64,000 nt of DNA from Magnolia sinica. Its lineage: Eukaryota > Streptophyta > Magnoliopsida > Magnoliales > Magnoliaceae. Positions 11,336 to 21,719 of this stretch are shown here, piece after piece. Below the pieces are notes generated by a model. The model did no database searches and had not been told where the DNA came from. It worked only from the letters and a program-made list of their open reading frames with translations. Made by a program: the position numbers and the translations under genes. Each line of letters begins with the position of its first letter. Within the stretch, counting starts at the first letter, position 1. The DNA lies in assembly GCF_029962835.1 (NCBI RefSeq), contig NC_080583.1, forward strand, positions 71,037,158 to 71,101,157, given 5' to 3'.

Positions 11336-12770
11336 AACAATCTTCGCATTCTCAATCCTATGCGCTTTTACAGGGTCTAACCGACTGTAGAATTGAAGTA
11401 ATTAATTAGTGGTGATTCTAGTCAAATATAATACCCTCTTATCCCTAAAAAGTCCTCAAAAGAGTCAATCCATGGAAAACGAGTCGATTCCCCCACCCAA
11501 GATATAGCATCCACATATTCAAAATTTAAATAGGTCATGTGATAGAAAACAATGAATATTGAACATCCACTATTGAAACATTCATTGGGCCACAGAAGTT
11601 TTAGATCAAGCTAATATTTTTATGTTTTCAGTTCATCCCAAAAGGAATGACCTTTTGAACACTATGGATGACATATAAACATCATGGTGGACCAAGCAGG
11701 TTTCAACGGTAGGCATTTTCCTGCCCACTTTTTAGGCTGGAGTGGTAAAAATGAGGTTCAAAACATATGCGCGGAGTGGATTTCTCCCAAACATCGCGGA
11801 GGCCCCAACTAGCTTATGAGTTCCTGCCCAGGGTGTCGCGCGCAATCCGGGACGCGGATTTCCTGCCACACCCTTTTGCGTGCAGTTCCTGCGATGGGAT
11901 GCTAAGTGGGGTCCACTGTGATATTTGTGATAAATCCATACCATCCATCCGTTTTGAGAGCTCACTTTATGACATGCGACCAAAAATAAGGTGTATCCAA
12001 AACAAAAATGGGCCTCACGAGAGGAAACAGTGGGATTCAGTGACCACCGTTTGAAAAATTCGTATGGACACAGTTTCATATCAGGCTAAGTCTACGGTGT
12101 TTTCACTTCATCCGAGTGGGAATGACCTTATAAACGGTTGGGATGTCATATAAACATCGTGGTTTCAACTCAAAACGTATAGACGGTGTGGATTTCTGAC
12201 AAAGATCACGGACGCGGATTTCCCCTTTCGCAGTAAGTTCATGCGGTGAAAACCTAGGTGGGGCCCACCATGATGTTTGTTAGAAATCCACCACGGCCAT
12301 ACGTTTTTTGAGCTCAGTACTTGAGACGAAAAGTGAGCAAGATCCAAGACTCAAGTGGGCCGCAACAAAGGAAAAGTAGGGTTGGGAAATCCTACCGTTG
12401 AAACCTCCCTGAGGTCTATAGTGATTTTTACATGCCATCTATACCGTTCATAACGTCATTCCAACTGGGATGAACTGAAAAAAACTAATATTGGCCTAAT
12501 TCAAAACTTCTGTGGCCCCACGAATATTTCAATTGTGGACGTTCAATCCTACGTTTTCGGCCCACTTGAGTAGTAGATCCGGCTCATTTATTACCTTCTG
12601 TCCTAAAATGATCTCACAAAACGGATGGACGGGGTGGATTTCTCACAAACATCACAGTGGGCACACACTCACACTAGTGGAATTTCACCACTTATGAATA
12701 CTCGAACCCTTGACTGGTGTCGAAACTCCTGAGAGGCTACGATTTAACGTAGCCATTCAACAGGATAAAT
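11336..12770. repeat. Cluster of degenerate long-TIR MITEs
   Basis: After about 230 bases related to 25200-25380, at least two degenerate copies of the dispersed MITE follow one another (about 11568-12235 and 12236-12700). Diagnostic text: 'ccacagaagttttggatcaagctaat' variants in the middle, 'catccatccgtttt' on one side, 'ggatggacggrgtggat' on the other, and the GACGCGGATT terminal motif near 11850 and 12210. No transposase is present. Near 12690 a 'tcgaacccttgac' word resembles a tRNA B-box but folds into nothing clear. Confidence 0.6.
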
Positions 12771-13112
12771 AAATTAAAAAATCCCTGGCTAGGATGACTG
12801 AATTCACAAAGATCATATCTTAGGGTGTAAGATTATAATATAGGCCATCCAACACGAATGAAAAATCAATAGGTAGGATGAATCGATCCATGAAGATAAT
12901 TTCTTACACATGAGATGGACGCTTGTGATGGCTATAAGATCGTATCATAGGCCATCTTGGCCGTCCACACGCGGGGCCAGTTTACATAAAAGTCTCAATG
13001 GTCAACGCTCGACAGTAAAAAGTAATGGGTACGATTTAACATCGGCCATCCAACGGGAATTTAAGTAAAAACTAATGGGTAGGATTTAAAATGGGCCATC
13101 CAACAGGAATTT

Positions 13113-13120
13113 AAAAAAAA
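13113..13120 (-). terminator. Pol III terminator of tRNA-Ala copy A
   Basis: An uninterrupted run of eight T on the minus strand begins 15 bases downstream of the tRNA 3' end, as RNA polymerase III needs. Confidence 0.7.
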
Positions 13121-13135
13121 TTAAATGGCTATGAT

Positions 13136-13207
13136 GGAGATGCAGGGGATCGAACCCTGTACCTCCCGCATGCAAAGCGGGCGCTCTACCATTTGAGCTA
13201 CATCCCC
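13136..13207 (-). tRNA. tRNA-Ala (UGC), intact
   Basis: A 72-nt cloverleaf without encoded CCA. Acceptor GGGGATG pairs with CATCTCC and includes a G3:U70 wobble, the main identity element read by alanyl-tRNA synthetase. D stem GCTC/GAGC and anticodon stem CCCGC/GCGGG are fully paired, with loop TTTGCAT holding anticodon TGC. The T arm CAGGG-TTCGATC-CCCTG is perfect. Internal pol III A and B boxes (TAGCTCAAATGGTAG and GGTTCGATCCC) are intact and a T8 terminator follows. It is of nuclear type: the plastid gene differs and has a long intron. It lies inside a dispersed repeat, but nothing in the gene itself looks broken. Confidence 0.95.
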
Positions 13208-13293
13208 ATTTGTTGTTCTTTAGTAAGGAGATATCATGTTGTTTCTACTCTCGCCTCACCAAAGACTCTTTGAACTATTTTCTATTTTCTTTA

Positions 13294-13298
13294 GATAT
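13294..13298. repeat. Target-site duplication GATAT (left)
   Basis: GATAT directly precedes the TGTTGGCATA end of the Ty3 insertion and is repeated at 16250-16254. The undisrupted homologue at about 54350 (ctttagatatcaatcat) confirms the empty site. Confidence 0.88.
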
Positions 13299-16249
13299 TG
13301 TTGGCATATAATTCAGTCAGGTGGTATACTTGTGAGATTTTCAAGTGTATCAGGATTGATTGGGTCCGACACAACCCGAAAATAGGGACATTTGACATTA
13401 AGATAGATCGGTCCTTGATCATATATGCGACCGGCCATCTATTTAGTGAATGGTTGAGTGCACTATCAAGCTATTTATGAAGTCTGGGATATTCCTCTAA
13501 TAAACTCTTTTTTACCTTGAAAATTAAGGACTTTCCAAGGTGCATTAATTATAAAATTGAACAAAAACGAGCCAAAAATGAATGTAGAAAAACAAGACTT
13601 ACCACTAAAACAGAATCACTTGACCTGACTTAGATCAATAGGGTGCTTCACTGAGTAGCATGCTTGATAAATGAAGAATAAGCAATATCAAGATTATAAG
13701 CTATTGTCAACCTAGCATATGAGTGTATGTGGATTATTCTTAAGACTACGGTCTTCCTTCAGATCCATCACACAGGCACAAATGAAAGTGAATTACAGCT
13801 TCCCGTCCGGGAGGGATACCTTTAGTACGGACAGGATATGCTGCATGTGAGACATGATGGATTATACGATACTCCGACTGGGTGTAATGCTTGATATGCA
13901 GGTGCTTGGAAATGACAACATATGGCTTATGCCAACCCAAATAAAACTCGCCTTGAGTTACAGTAGAAAATCCCTTAGCCTTAGTCATTCCATTCATATA
14001 TGGTTGCCATAGTAAATAGATCAACTAAATCTTTGAAATCTATTATCTCAAATTTCTTCTGAAGTTCGTCATCCGGTTCTTCCATGGCCAGTTTGACGAA
14101 TTGCGCCTCAGGCATGAAAACTCCGCATATGTTTTTTGCTCTCTTGAACTGAGTAATATACCTTTCAGCCAATTCACTAGGTAATTATTTTAGGCGAGAT
14201 AAGTTGGATACAGCCATTTCAGCTTCAGTTCGAAAAAATTGAGAATGAAACATCTATTCCATGTCTTATCAGTTGTGTATTGAATTTAGAAGTAAACCTA
14301 TATACCATGAGAAAACAGTATCAGTTAATGAACTTAAAAACCATTTTAATTTTATATATTCATTAGCCGAAAATTCACCACATTGCATGGTAAAGCGGCC
14401 AATATGTTCGATAGTAGATTGACTCGTTTCTTTAAAAAATAAAGTAAAATTCGATATTCTATAGCATCTCGGTACCTCAACGAGTTGATGGACCCAATCC
14501 GGATAAGGCTTGCGATATGTTGGCCGATTTTTTCGTCGGCCATTTTATTGATCAACAACTTCCTATATCATGTTAACCAATTCTTCCTGACCTATTTATG
14601 AAGGTAAAATAGTTGCTTTGTGGTCATAGGGTCCTTAGTTAACCATCTGAGAAGGTTGCACAAAAGACCCTGCTCCCCAATTGTTTTATTGTTTGCCATG
14701 AATTATCCCCAAGGGGTACTATGCCATTGATCCCTTCATATTCATTTTGATTATTCGGTCAGCCATTATGGTCGTTTCTCCTAACACTAGCCTGAGGCGG
14801 TATGTTTTGAGTGACTTGGCATTGATCCAACTGAACATTATGTAGAGATGGAATTAGTTGTTTTTGTGGAACATTTCCGAAAAGAGGTACCTCCATATTA
14901 TAATGATGCACTATGAGAAATCTATCATTGAGAAATTCCAACATCCGATTGACAATTTCAACTTGAGCCCTAGACTACTCAATTGTTGTAAACTTGCATG
15001 CATGTTGCTTAATGCCCAAGTTACATGTTCCAGGAAGTTAGCATACATTCCGGACAACCGAAGGTATTGGTTCTAGAACTTCAGGTTCGACCTGCATTAA
15101 AAATACCTTTGAAGCCTGATGAAGTTATTATTCGTTAATGTTACCATTATTTCTTGTAGATTAACGAGTTATTTTGTTACATCACTCAATTAACAATTGC
15201 ACACTTGCCCCACCGAGTGTGCCAACATGGTTTTGGTTTAGAATTTGGCCACATTGTATACATGTGAGAGTTATGGGCATATTAGAATTGATTGGGTCCA
15301 ATTCAAACTGAAACCACTAACACCTAGTGTTAAGATAGAGCAGTGCTTAATCAAATCTACAACCAGCCATCTATTCAACCAACTGTTGAGTGCGCTATTA
15401 GACGATTTGCATGAAAATGGATGCGGAAATTAAGGGCTTTTGAATGTGTAACGACTATAAAATTGAATGACAATAAGACGAAGATGGATGCAGAAAAGTA
15501 AGACTTACCACTAAAACGGAATCACCAACCTAGCTGAGAGCAATGGGGTGTTTCGCTGAGAATCGTGCTGATGAGTGAGGGATAAGTAATATCGAGATTA
15601 CAAGCTACTGTCAACCCAACATATGAGTGTAGGTGGATTATTCCTAAGACTAAGGTCTTCCTTAAGATTTAGCACATAGGCGCAGATAAAAGGGAATTAC
15701 AACTACCAACTATCACTAAGTCGACCCATCTTAAGGTAGGGATGAACTGAGCTAATCCTAGATACTAAGGGTTCCACGATTGCTGAGCAATGGAGAAAGT
15801 TAAATGTTCTAAAGAACTTGATAAATAGCGTTGCGTTGGAGTTGGGTTGTTTGTATTGGGTTTGATTGATTAATCGTGAATCATTTTCCTAGTATTTTTC
15901 TCTGTTATTTATAAACTACTCAATGAAATCATGAAAATAACCATTGTCTACATGGCGATTTTGTATGCTGCTAACTGCATAGTAGTGGTTACTTTCATTT
16001 GATCATGCATGGCCTTTTGTCAGATGGGTACTTATCTCGTCCATAATCTCTCATACATACTTTAGTGTTGATATAGCATTAACAGTTACTAGCCCTAATC
16101 TCCAAATCATGTGAGCAGTACAATTCCTTAACGGTTTGCTTAGTTATGAGTTGTCTTCCATATACTTGGTGCCTGCCATGAAGATATCATACTTGCCACA
16201 TAGCCATATCTATACCATTAATCTAGAACTGACATATCTTGTCCAAACA
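13299..16249 (-). mobile_element. Ty3/gypsy deletion derivative, 2,951 bp
   Basis: The element runs from TGTTTGGACAAG (minus strand, 16249) to GCCAACA (13299), flanked by the perfect 5-bp duplication GATAT. The 5' LTR covers roughly 16249-15220. About 490 bp at the left end (13299 to about 13800) match only the inner half of that LTR (15220 to about 15710; for example shared 'acttaccactaaaac' and 'gtcttcctt'). Between them only gag remains. The simplest reading is one deletion that removed pol together with the first half of the 3' LTR, with its junction near 13800. Confidence 0.82.
13746..14570 (-). pseudogene. Ty3/gypsy gag (Retrotrans_gag) remnant
   Basis: Read on the minus strand, pieces in different frames give the Ty3 capsid pattern: a region with EF-AN-Y-KL and W-SSL near 14340-14400, then MAERYITQFKRAKN, FVKLAMEEPDDELQKKF and DFKDLVDLFTMA (13981-14172), which is the conserved core of plant Retrotrans_gag. 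After about 13980 the frame runs into non-gag sequence and ends near the deletion junction. No protease, RT or integrase follows. It is non-functional through frameshifts and loss of pol. Confidence 0.75.
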
Positions 16250-16620
16250 GATATCAACCATCTTTTTGTGGTTCATTTATGCAATGGTCAGGATCTTCCA
16301 ATATTAAAGATTTTTTAGGTCGGTACCATCAGCTCAACAGTTTAGATTGCTAAAACATGGCCCTAGATGTGTATTACTAGGCCATGTTATTGGATCAAAA
16401 CATGGCCCATTTGAAGATAGCATACCATATCAATGCACGTCGGAAGAAAAAAAAAAATCATCTCAAAAGAATCTACTAATGCCTTTTCCTACTCATGTCG
16501 GCCCACATATGAATGGCCATATTTCACATTGGCCCCCAAAAAGTTTTTAATGGTGGCTCTTTAATCTCCACAATGTGGTCCCACTTGAGCCAAGTCAACT
16601 AGGCAATCGACAAAAATTGA
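16250..16620 (-). repeat. tRNA-Ala repeat copy A (right part)
   Basis: It begins with the second GATAT (16250-16254) and continues 'ggttcatttatgcaatggtcagg', matching 27340-27500 and 54360-54430, down to 'aaaacatggccc' and 'cacaatgtggtcccacttgagc'. This proves that 13298 and 16250 were once adjacent. Confidence 0.8.
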
Positions 16621-16637
16621 ATTTCCATTGGCTCCTC

Positions 16638-16698
16638 TATAAAAAGCAACCACTCCCCCACAGAGAGAGGAGGTTGGGTTGGATATTAAGTGATCTCA

Positions 16699-16742
<44 letters not shown>
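16638..16742 (+). other. TATA-like motif followed by (AG)n
   Basis: TATAAAAAG at 16638 is followed about 55 bases later by an (AG)n run at 16702-16742. The arrangement resembles a plant core promoter with a GA-rich leader, but no coding frame of substance follows. The (AG)n run by itself is certain; a promoter role is inference. Confidence 0.35.
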
Positions 16743-16746
<4 letters not shown>

Positions 16747-17006
16747 GAGAAAAGATGAAGAAGGAAAAAGAAAAAAAAAAATGAGGGAGAGGAGAAGAAA
16801 GAGGCTCCACCTAATTCATCAAACCCGTATATTAAGTCATTCTGAGCCATTTAGATAGTCTAGACCATGTGAAGTATGTTTGGAACTCAGGATATTGTTG
16901 GAATTAGGGGAACCAACTGCCATATTTATTGTCCCTATTTATATCTTTAGTTGAGCATAAGACAGAACTTGCCATTATCGTGCCTCCAAATTTGGCATAC
17001 CTGTAG
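16743..17006. other. Short spacer, nothing recognised
   Basis: Purine-rich then mixed sequence between the (AG)n run and the MITE at 17016. No gene or repeat relation is clear. Confidence 0.5.
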
Positions 17007-17015
17007 TTGTTTCCT

Positions 17016-17541
17016 GGAGGCATATTGTGTCCTACCCCGTGGGTCTCTAGCTGGGAACGAGCAAGAGCTTTGAGCGGCCACTGTGATGTGTGGGTCCTAT
17101 CCATACCGTCCATTCATTTTTTTTTTCTATCATTTTCGGATAAAAACTTTAAAATGAGCATATCCAAGGCTCGAGTGAACAATACAATGGAGATTTAACT
17201 CTTAAGGTTGAAAACTTCTTGAGGCCACAGAAGTTTTGGATGAAGCTAATAATTGTGTTTTCTATTCATACAGGGCTATATAACTTTATGAATAGGTTGG
17301 ATGGCAAATAAACATCACGGTGGGCCCTAAAAAAGCTTCAACGGCGAGAATCATTATCACCGCTGCTTCCTGTGGTGTGGTTTACTTGAGCCTTGGATTT
17401 GCTTCATTTTTTGCCTTATATCTTAAAATAATAGGAAAAAATTGATAAACGGTGTAAATATGATCATACATCACGGTGGCCACTCAAATCTCCTGCCCGC
17501 TCCTAGCCGGAGGCGGCCGGGGTAGGACGCAATCCGCGTCC
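17016..17541. mobile_element. Long-TIR MULE-like MITE with 9-bp target duplication
   Basis: This 526-bp element has imperfect long terminal inverted repeats: left GGAGGCATATTGTGTCCTAC, right end reading (reverse) GGACGCGGATTGCGTCCTAC, both continuing through 'ggccactgtgatgt' and 'ccataccgtcc'. Flanks TTGTTTCCT (17007-17015) and TTATTTCCA (17542-17550) are 9-bp repeats matching at 7 positions, typical of Mutator-like transposition. It has no coding capacity. The inner text (ccacagaagttttggatgaagc) is shared with many copies in the window. Confidence 0.75.
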
Positions 17542-17550
17542 TTATTTCCA

Positions 17551-18026
17551 CACCAAATAAAGCCTAAGTAGGTAAATGGTCTGAATCTTTTATGCTTGCC
17601 TCGTGCATTTTTATGAATTGATAAAAATGCGAGGATTCGATGATACTCATCACAAAGATACGCTCGTACATGTTCAGATTTTCATATCCAAATCTTAGGT
17701 GAACCAACTGCCAGAAAAAACGGTAATTGAATGACCACCAGTAGAAACTTCGTATGGCCCTTTGTAATGTTTATTTGCCATCCAAGCTGTTGATTAAGTC
17801 ATACAGATATGGGTGAATAGAAAACACAAATATCAGCTTGAACTACTCTAAAAGAGTTTTCAACGGTGAGCATTCAATCACCACTATTTCTTATGGTATG
17901 GTCCACCTGAGATTTGGATCTGCTTCATTTTTGGGACCAAATCTTAGAATGATATGGAAAGACTGATGGACGGGTTGAATATACACCACCTATATCAAGG
18001 TGGGCCCATGGTTAGGGAAACACCAC
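17551..18026. repeat. Partial MITE copies
   Basis: Fragments of the same MITE family ('aacggtaattgaatgaccacc', 'gttttcaacggtgagcattcaatcaccactatt', 'gatggacgggttgaatatac') lack clear termini. No other content is seen. Confidence 0.55.
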
Positions 18027-18035
18027 TAACGTGTT

Positions 18036-18553
18036 GGAAACGGATTGGCTACTCCCCCTGCCATCAGCCCGGTGCTCTGTGGGTCCCACCATGATGTATG
18101 TGTTTCATCCATTCTGTTCATCCATTTTTACAGATCATTTTAGGTTATTGCACCAAAAATAAGAGGGATATAAATCTCAAGTGGACTACACCACAGGAAA
18201 ACAATAGTGATTGCATATCCACCATTAAAATCCTCCTAACGCCCACTGTATTGTTTATTTGACATCCAATCTTTTGATTAGGCAATCAGACCCAGATGAA
18301 GGGAAAAAAAACAAAGATCAGCTTGATCCAAAACTTTTATGGCCCCCAAAATTTTTTTAATAGTTTACGTTCATTCAACATTGTTTCCTGTGATGTGGTC
18401 CACTTAAGATTGGATATACTTTATTTTTGGTCTCATATCATAAAATGATCTATAAAAATACATGGACGGCATGGATGAAACGCATATATCATGGTGGGAC
18501 CCACAGAACACCGATAATCAGCCATTGGCAGGGGGAGTAGCGAATCCGTTTCC
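18036..18553. mobile_element. Long-TIR MULE-like MITE, best-preserved copy
   Basis: This 518-bp element starts GGAAACGGATTGGCTACTCC and ends with its near-complement (GGGGAGTAGCGAATCCGTTTCC). The inverted repeats continue through 'gtgggtcccaccatgatgta', 'tgtttcatcca' and 'cagatcattttag' for well over 100 bp on each side. Flanks are TAACGTGTT (18027-18035) and TAACGAGTT (18554-18562), a 9-bp duplication with one mismatch. Long TIRs plus a 9-bp duplication place it among Mutator-like non-autonomous elements. No ORF is present. Confidence 0.85.
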
Positions 18554-19684
18554 TAACGAGTTATCATCTAAAAGCTGCTTCCAGCTGTTTTTAATGGGAC
18601 TGCATGCTGTACAACACGGCACCTAGGTAGGTGCCGTGTTGGTATGGCAAAGTTACGTAGGCCCACCATGTTGTATATGTTATATCTACACCATTCATTC
18701 ATTGTCAGGTCATTTTAGGGCATTGAACTAAAAATGAGGCGGATGCAAAGCCTAAGTGGACCGCATCACATCAAACAGTGGAGATTGATCACCTATTATT
18801 GAAAACTTCTCAGGGACTACAAAAGTTTTGATCAATAAGATATTTGTGTTTTTCGTTTATCCAGGTCCATGTAGCCTTATAAACATATTTAATGGCAAAT
18901 AAACATCACAGTGGACCCTAGGAAGACTTCAACATTGGGTGTCATTTTCTCTTCAAATTAATATGGTGTGGTCCACCTGGGCTTTATGTTTACCTCATTT
19001 TATTATTTTTTGCATATGCATGTCCTAGGCAGACAAGCCAATTAGCTTGGATGGAACCTAAGCCCAACCCAACACTGTACCAAATCTAAACCTAACCTAA
19101 ACTCTAACCCTAGAAACCTAAGTCTTAGAAACCTAGAAATTCAGTCAATTCATCCCACACAACTCACCTTGTCAATTCATCCCAGATAACACATCCAGTC
19201 AACTCACTTAGTCAACGCAATCAGTTCATCCCAGTCCACCCATCCAGTCAAGCTCAAGGTCAAGAATAGGCCTAAGCCCAAAATTCAAGGCCCATGGAGT
19301 ATTTGGGAAGACAACAATGAAGTAACCAGGATGCAGGAGTCCTCATGTGTGGAGTCCACTTGCTAAAGTAGGAGGCCAACTTGGGATCTATTCAAACGTA
19401 TACTCTATAGCTTACCAATATATTGGATCATGTCCATCAAAAATTTAGATAGATTAGTTTATTACTTCAACAAGTGGTTGCCCATCAGAAATTTGGACTG
19501 GTTAGTTATCACTTCAAACAAGTGGGCAATCAAGGCGAATTTATCCAAATGAAGTTACAGTTTTGTCGTATGCTTTGTATTTAACACAACTTTGCACAAC
19601 TCAGTATCATTAGTTTACTAGAGCTACCCTTAATCCCCCAATTATTTGTGAGATTTTGTGAAGTATTTACTGTACATTTGTACG
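18554..19684. other. MITE fragment, hairpin, and retrotransposon-like flank
   Basis: About 18650-19010 is another degenerate MITE copy. A perfect hairpin with 13-bp arms lies at 18612-18641. From about 19020 to 19684 the text ('aaccctaacc', 'cagtcaactcacttagtcaac') is LTR-like and joins, across the solo LTR insertion, to 'agtgggtgcctaaccc' at 25158. No coding sequence is seen. Confidence 0.5.
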
Positions 19685-20339
19685 GATAGTTTGATACCCG
19701 TATCTTATCTCGTACTATTCCATAGGCTTCCGCGGTCCTCCCATTCAAATTCCGGCGACGTGCAACGGGTAGATGGCAGTTGCACCCGATCCTGAGTTGT
19801 ATCCCGTATTCTAGAGTCGGCTCGACCCGATACTTGTACCCTAGCGACCGCGCCGTCGCCGTGGTTCCGACGCCATGTCTCGTGCCCCGAGGCGATACCT
19901 AGGCCAAGAGATGTGAGGCGGTATTCAGTTCGAGGAAAAACGCCGTGCAGTTGCAAAACCCAAGAGAAAACTTTCAAATCAATCCCATCAATCACATCTC
20001 ATGTCAAGTATACATCACCTCACACCCCATCCCCAAGCAACCCCAAAGTCAACTCTCTCTCTTACAACCCATCCCCTATCAAGTATATCCATCACTCACC
20101 CATCACTCACATTTCTTATCTCTCTCATCTCTCTCATCTCTCTCATTCTCCGAAGCTACCCAAACGTTCGAACCTCCATGAGAGAGCTTGGTGTGGCCCA
20201 CCTTCCTACCACTCAATCCCACCATCCTAAGTTCATCTCAACCGTTAAAATCCACCCCTTGGAGCTCTAGATCATGTTGGCGGAAGAAAGAAGAGGTAAA
20301 CAACGGTGGGTGATCTTGTATTTATCTTTTTATGATGTA

Positions 20340-21545
20340 AGGGCCCACATTGGTGGGACCCATCTTGATGTATGCATTGTATAGGAGGGCCCATAGTGGC
20401 GGGGTCCCTCTCTCTCTCTCTCTCTCTCCCTTTGATGTCATGTGGCCCACCTGATGCGTGTGATATATCCACGCCATCCATCACGGTGGAGCCCACTTTG
20501 ATGTATGTGGTGTATCCACTGTCCAGTAACTTGGACGGTGAGACCCACCGTGACGTATGTGTATCATCCACACTGTCCATCTCTCTGGACGGCGGGTGGC
20601 CACCATGATGTATGTGATCTGCACTGTCTATCTAGATGGTGCTGTGAGGGAAACCATGATGCATGTGTTTTTCCCACGCCTTCCAACCCAGCCACGTGGT
20701 CGTGGAGCCCACCATGCGGTGCAAGTGGATTGGCTGATGTACCTTACACCAGCTATATAGCTATGGTACAGAACGTCAACAGGTCCTGTGGACCCCACGT
20801 TGATGTATGTACACCGTCCATCCAGGCCTTGGCCCTGGACGGTGGTAGATTCAAATATCTGGTGGGCCATGTGTGTGGGACCCACCATGTTGTTTGTTTT
20901 GTACTCCACGTCATCCATCATTGATGACCCAACCATGATGTATTGTTCCATCCACACCATCCAAACCATCTAGATGGTGCCCTAGGGCCACACCGTGATG
21001 TATTTGTTTCATCCACACTGTTCAGACCATCTGGACGATGCTGGACTAGCTGACGGTGCCAGGCCACCGTGATGTATGTGTTTCATCAATACCGTCCATC
21101 TTGACGGTGTGAATCCACACCATCCATTTAATTGGTGAGCCACGTGTGTGGAACCCACCACGATGCATATGTTATATCTATACCGTCCATCACATGAACG
21201 CTGCTGGGTGGAGCACATCGTGATGCATGTGGTTTGTATCCACGGTGCCCGTGCTTCCTCCAGCACATGGGGCCCACTTGATGATGTGTGTGGGGTCCAA
21301 ACCGTCCATGGACCCCACCTTGATTAATGCATTGCATCCGCACCGTCCAACCCATGGATGGTGGATGTGGTTTGGCTGGGAACCTCACACCAGCTATATA
21401 GCTGGTCAGTTGACGTCAACAGGTTGTGGGACCCCCCACCATGTTGTATGTATTTCATCCACACCGTCCACATGTCTAGACAGTGCTGGACAATGTTTGG
21501 ACGGTGCAGATTTACATGGATAGTGTTTGGATGGTGCTGTCCAAT
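20340..21545. repeat. Array 1: degenerate GGGCCCACC/CCGTCCA units inside giant LTR
   Basis: Irregular units of roughly 50-70 bp each combine 'gggcccaccatgatgtatgtg', 'tttcatccacaccgtccatc' and 'ctggacggtg'. The same words form the terminal inverted repeats of the MITE family elsewhere in the window. Two copies carry a palindromic AGCTATATAGCT core (20745 and 21392 regions). Short frames through the array are artefacts of its composition. Confidence 0.8.
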
Positions 21546-21719
21546 GTTTGGATAGTGCTGATTTACATAGACAATGTTTGGATAGTGCTTATATACATGG
21601 ACAATGTTTGGCAGTGTTGATCATTATTAGTAGGCCATGTGCCCCATGGAATGATAGTGTACAGTGATACACGTGTTACACTTACAACTATTGAAATGAT
21701 TTTTGGTGTGGTCCAAGCC

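Larger units (their letters stand above)
12780..13298 (-). repeat. tRNA-Ala-bearing dispersed repeat, copy A (left part)
   Basis: This segment shares with 26733-27630 and 53863-54442 the phrases 'gatggacgctt', 'aggccatcttggccgtccac' and 'tttacataaaag', followed by a tRNA-Ala on the minus strand. It is broken at 13298 by a Ty3 insertion and resumes at 16250. Confidence 0.75.

Noticed and set aside
12680..12745. A tRNA-like 'tcgaacccttgac...gaaactcctgagaggctac' segment
   Set aside because: It has a B-box-like word but no acceptor or anticodon stem could be folded.
16575..16784. Short gene starting after the TATA-like motif
   Set aside because: The frame is mainly the (AG)n microsatellite and purine-rich sequence, with no domain.
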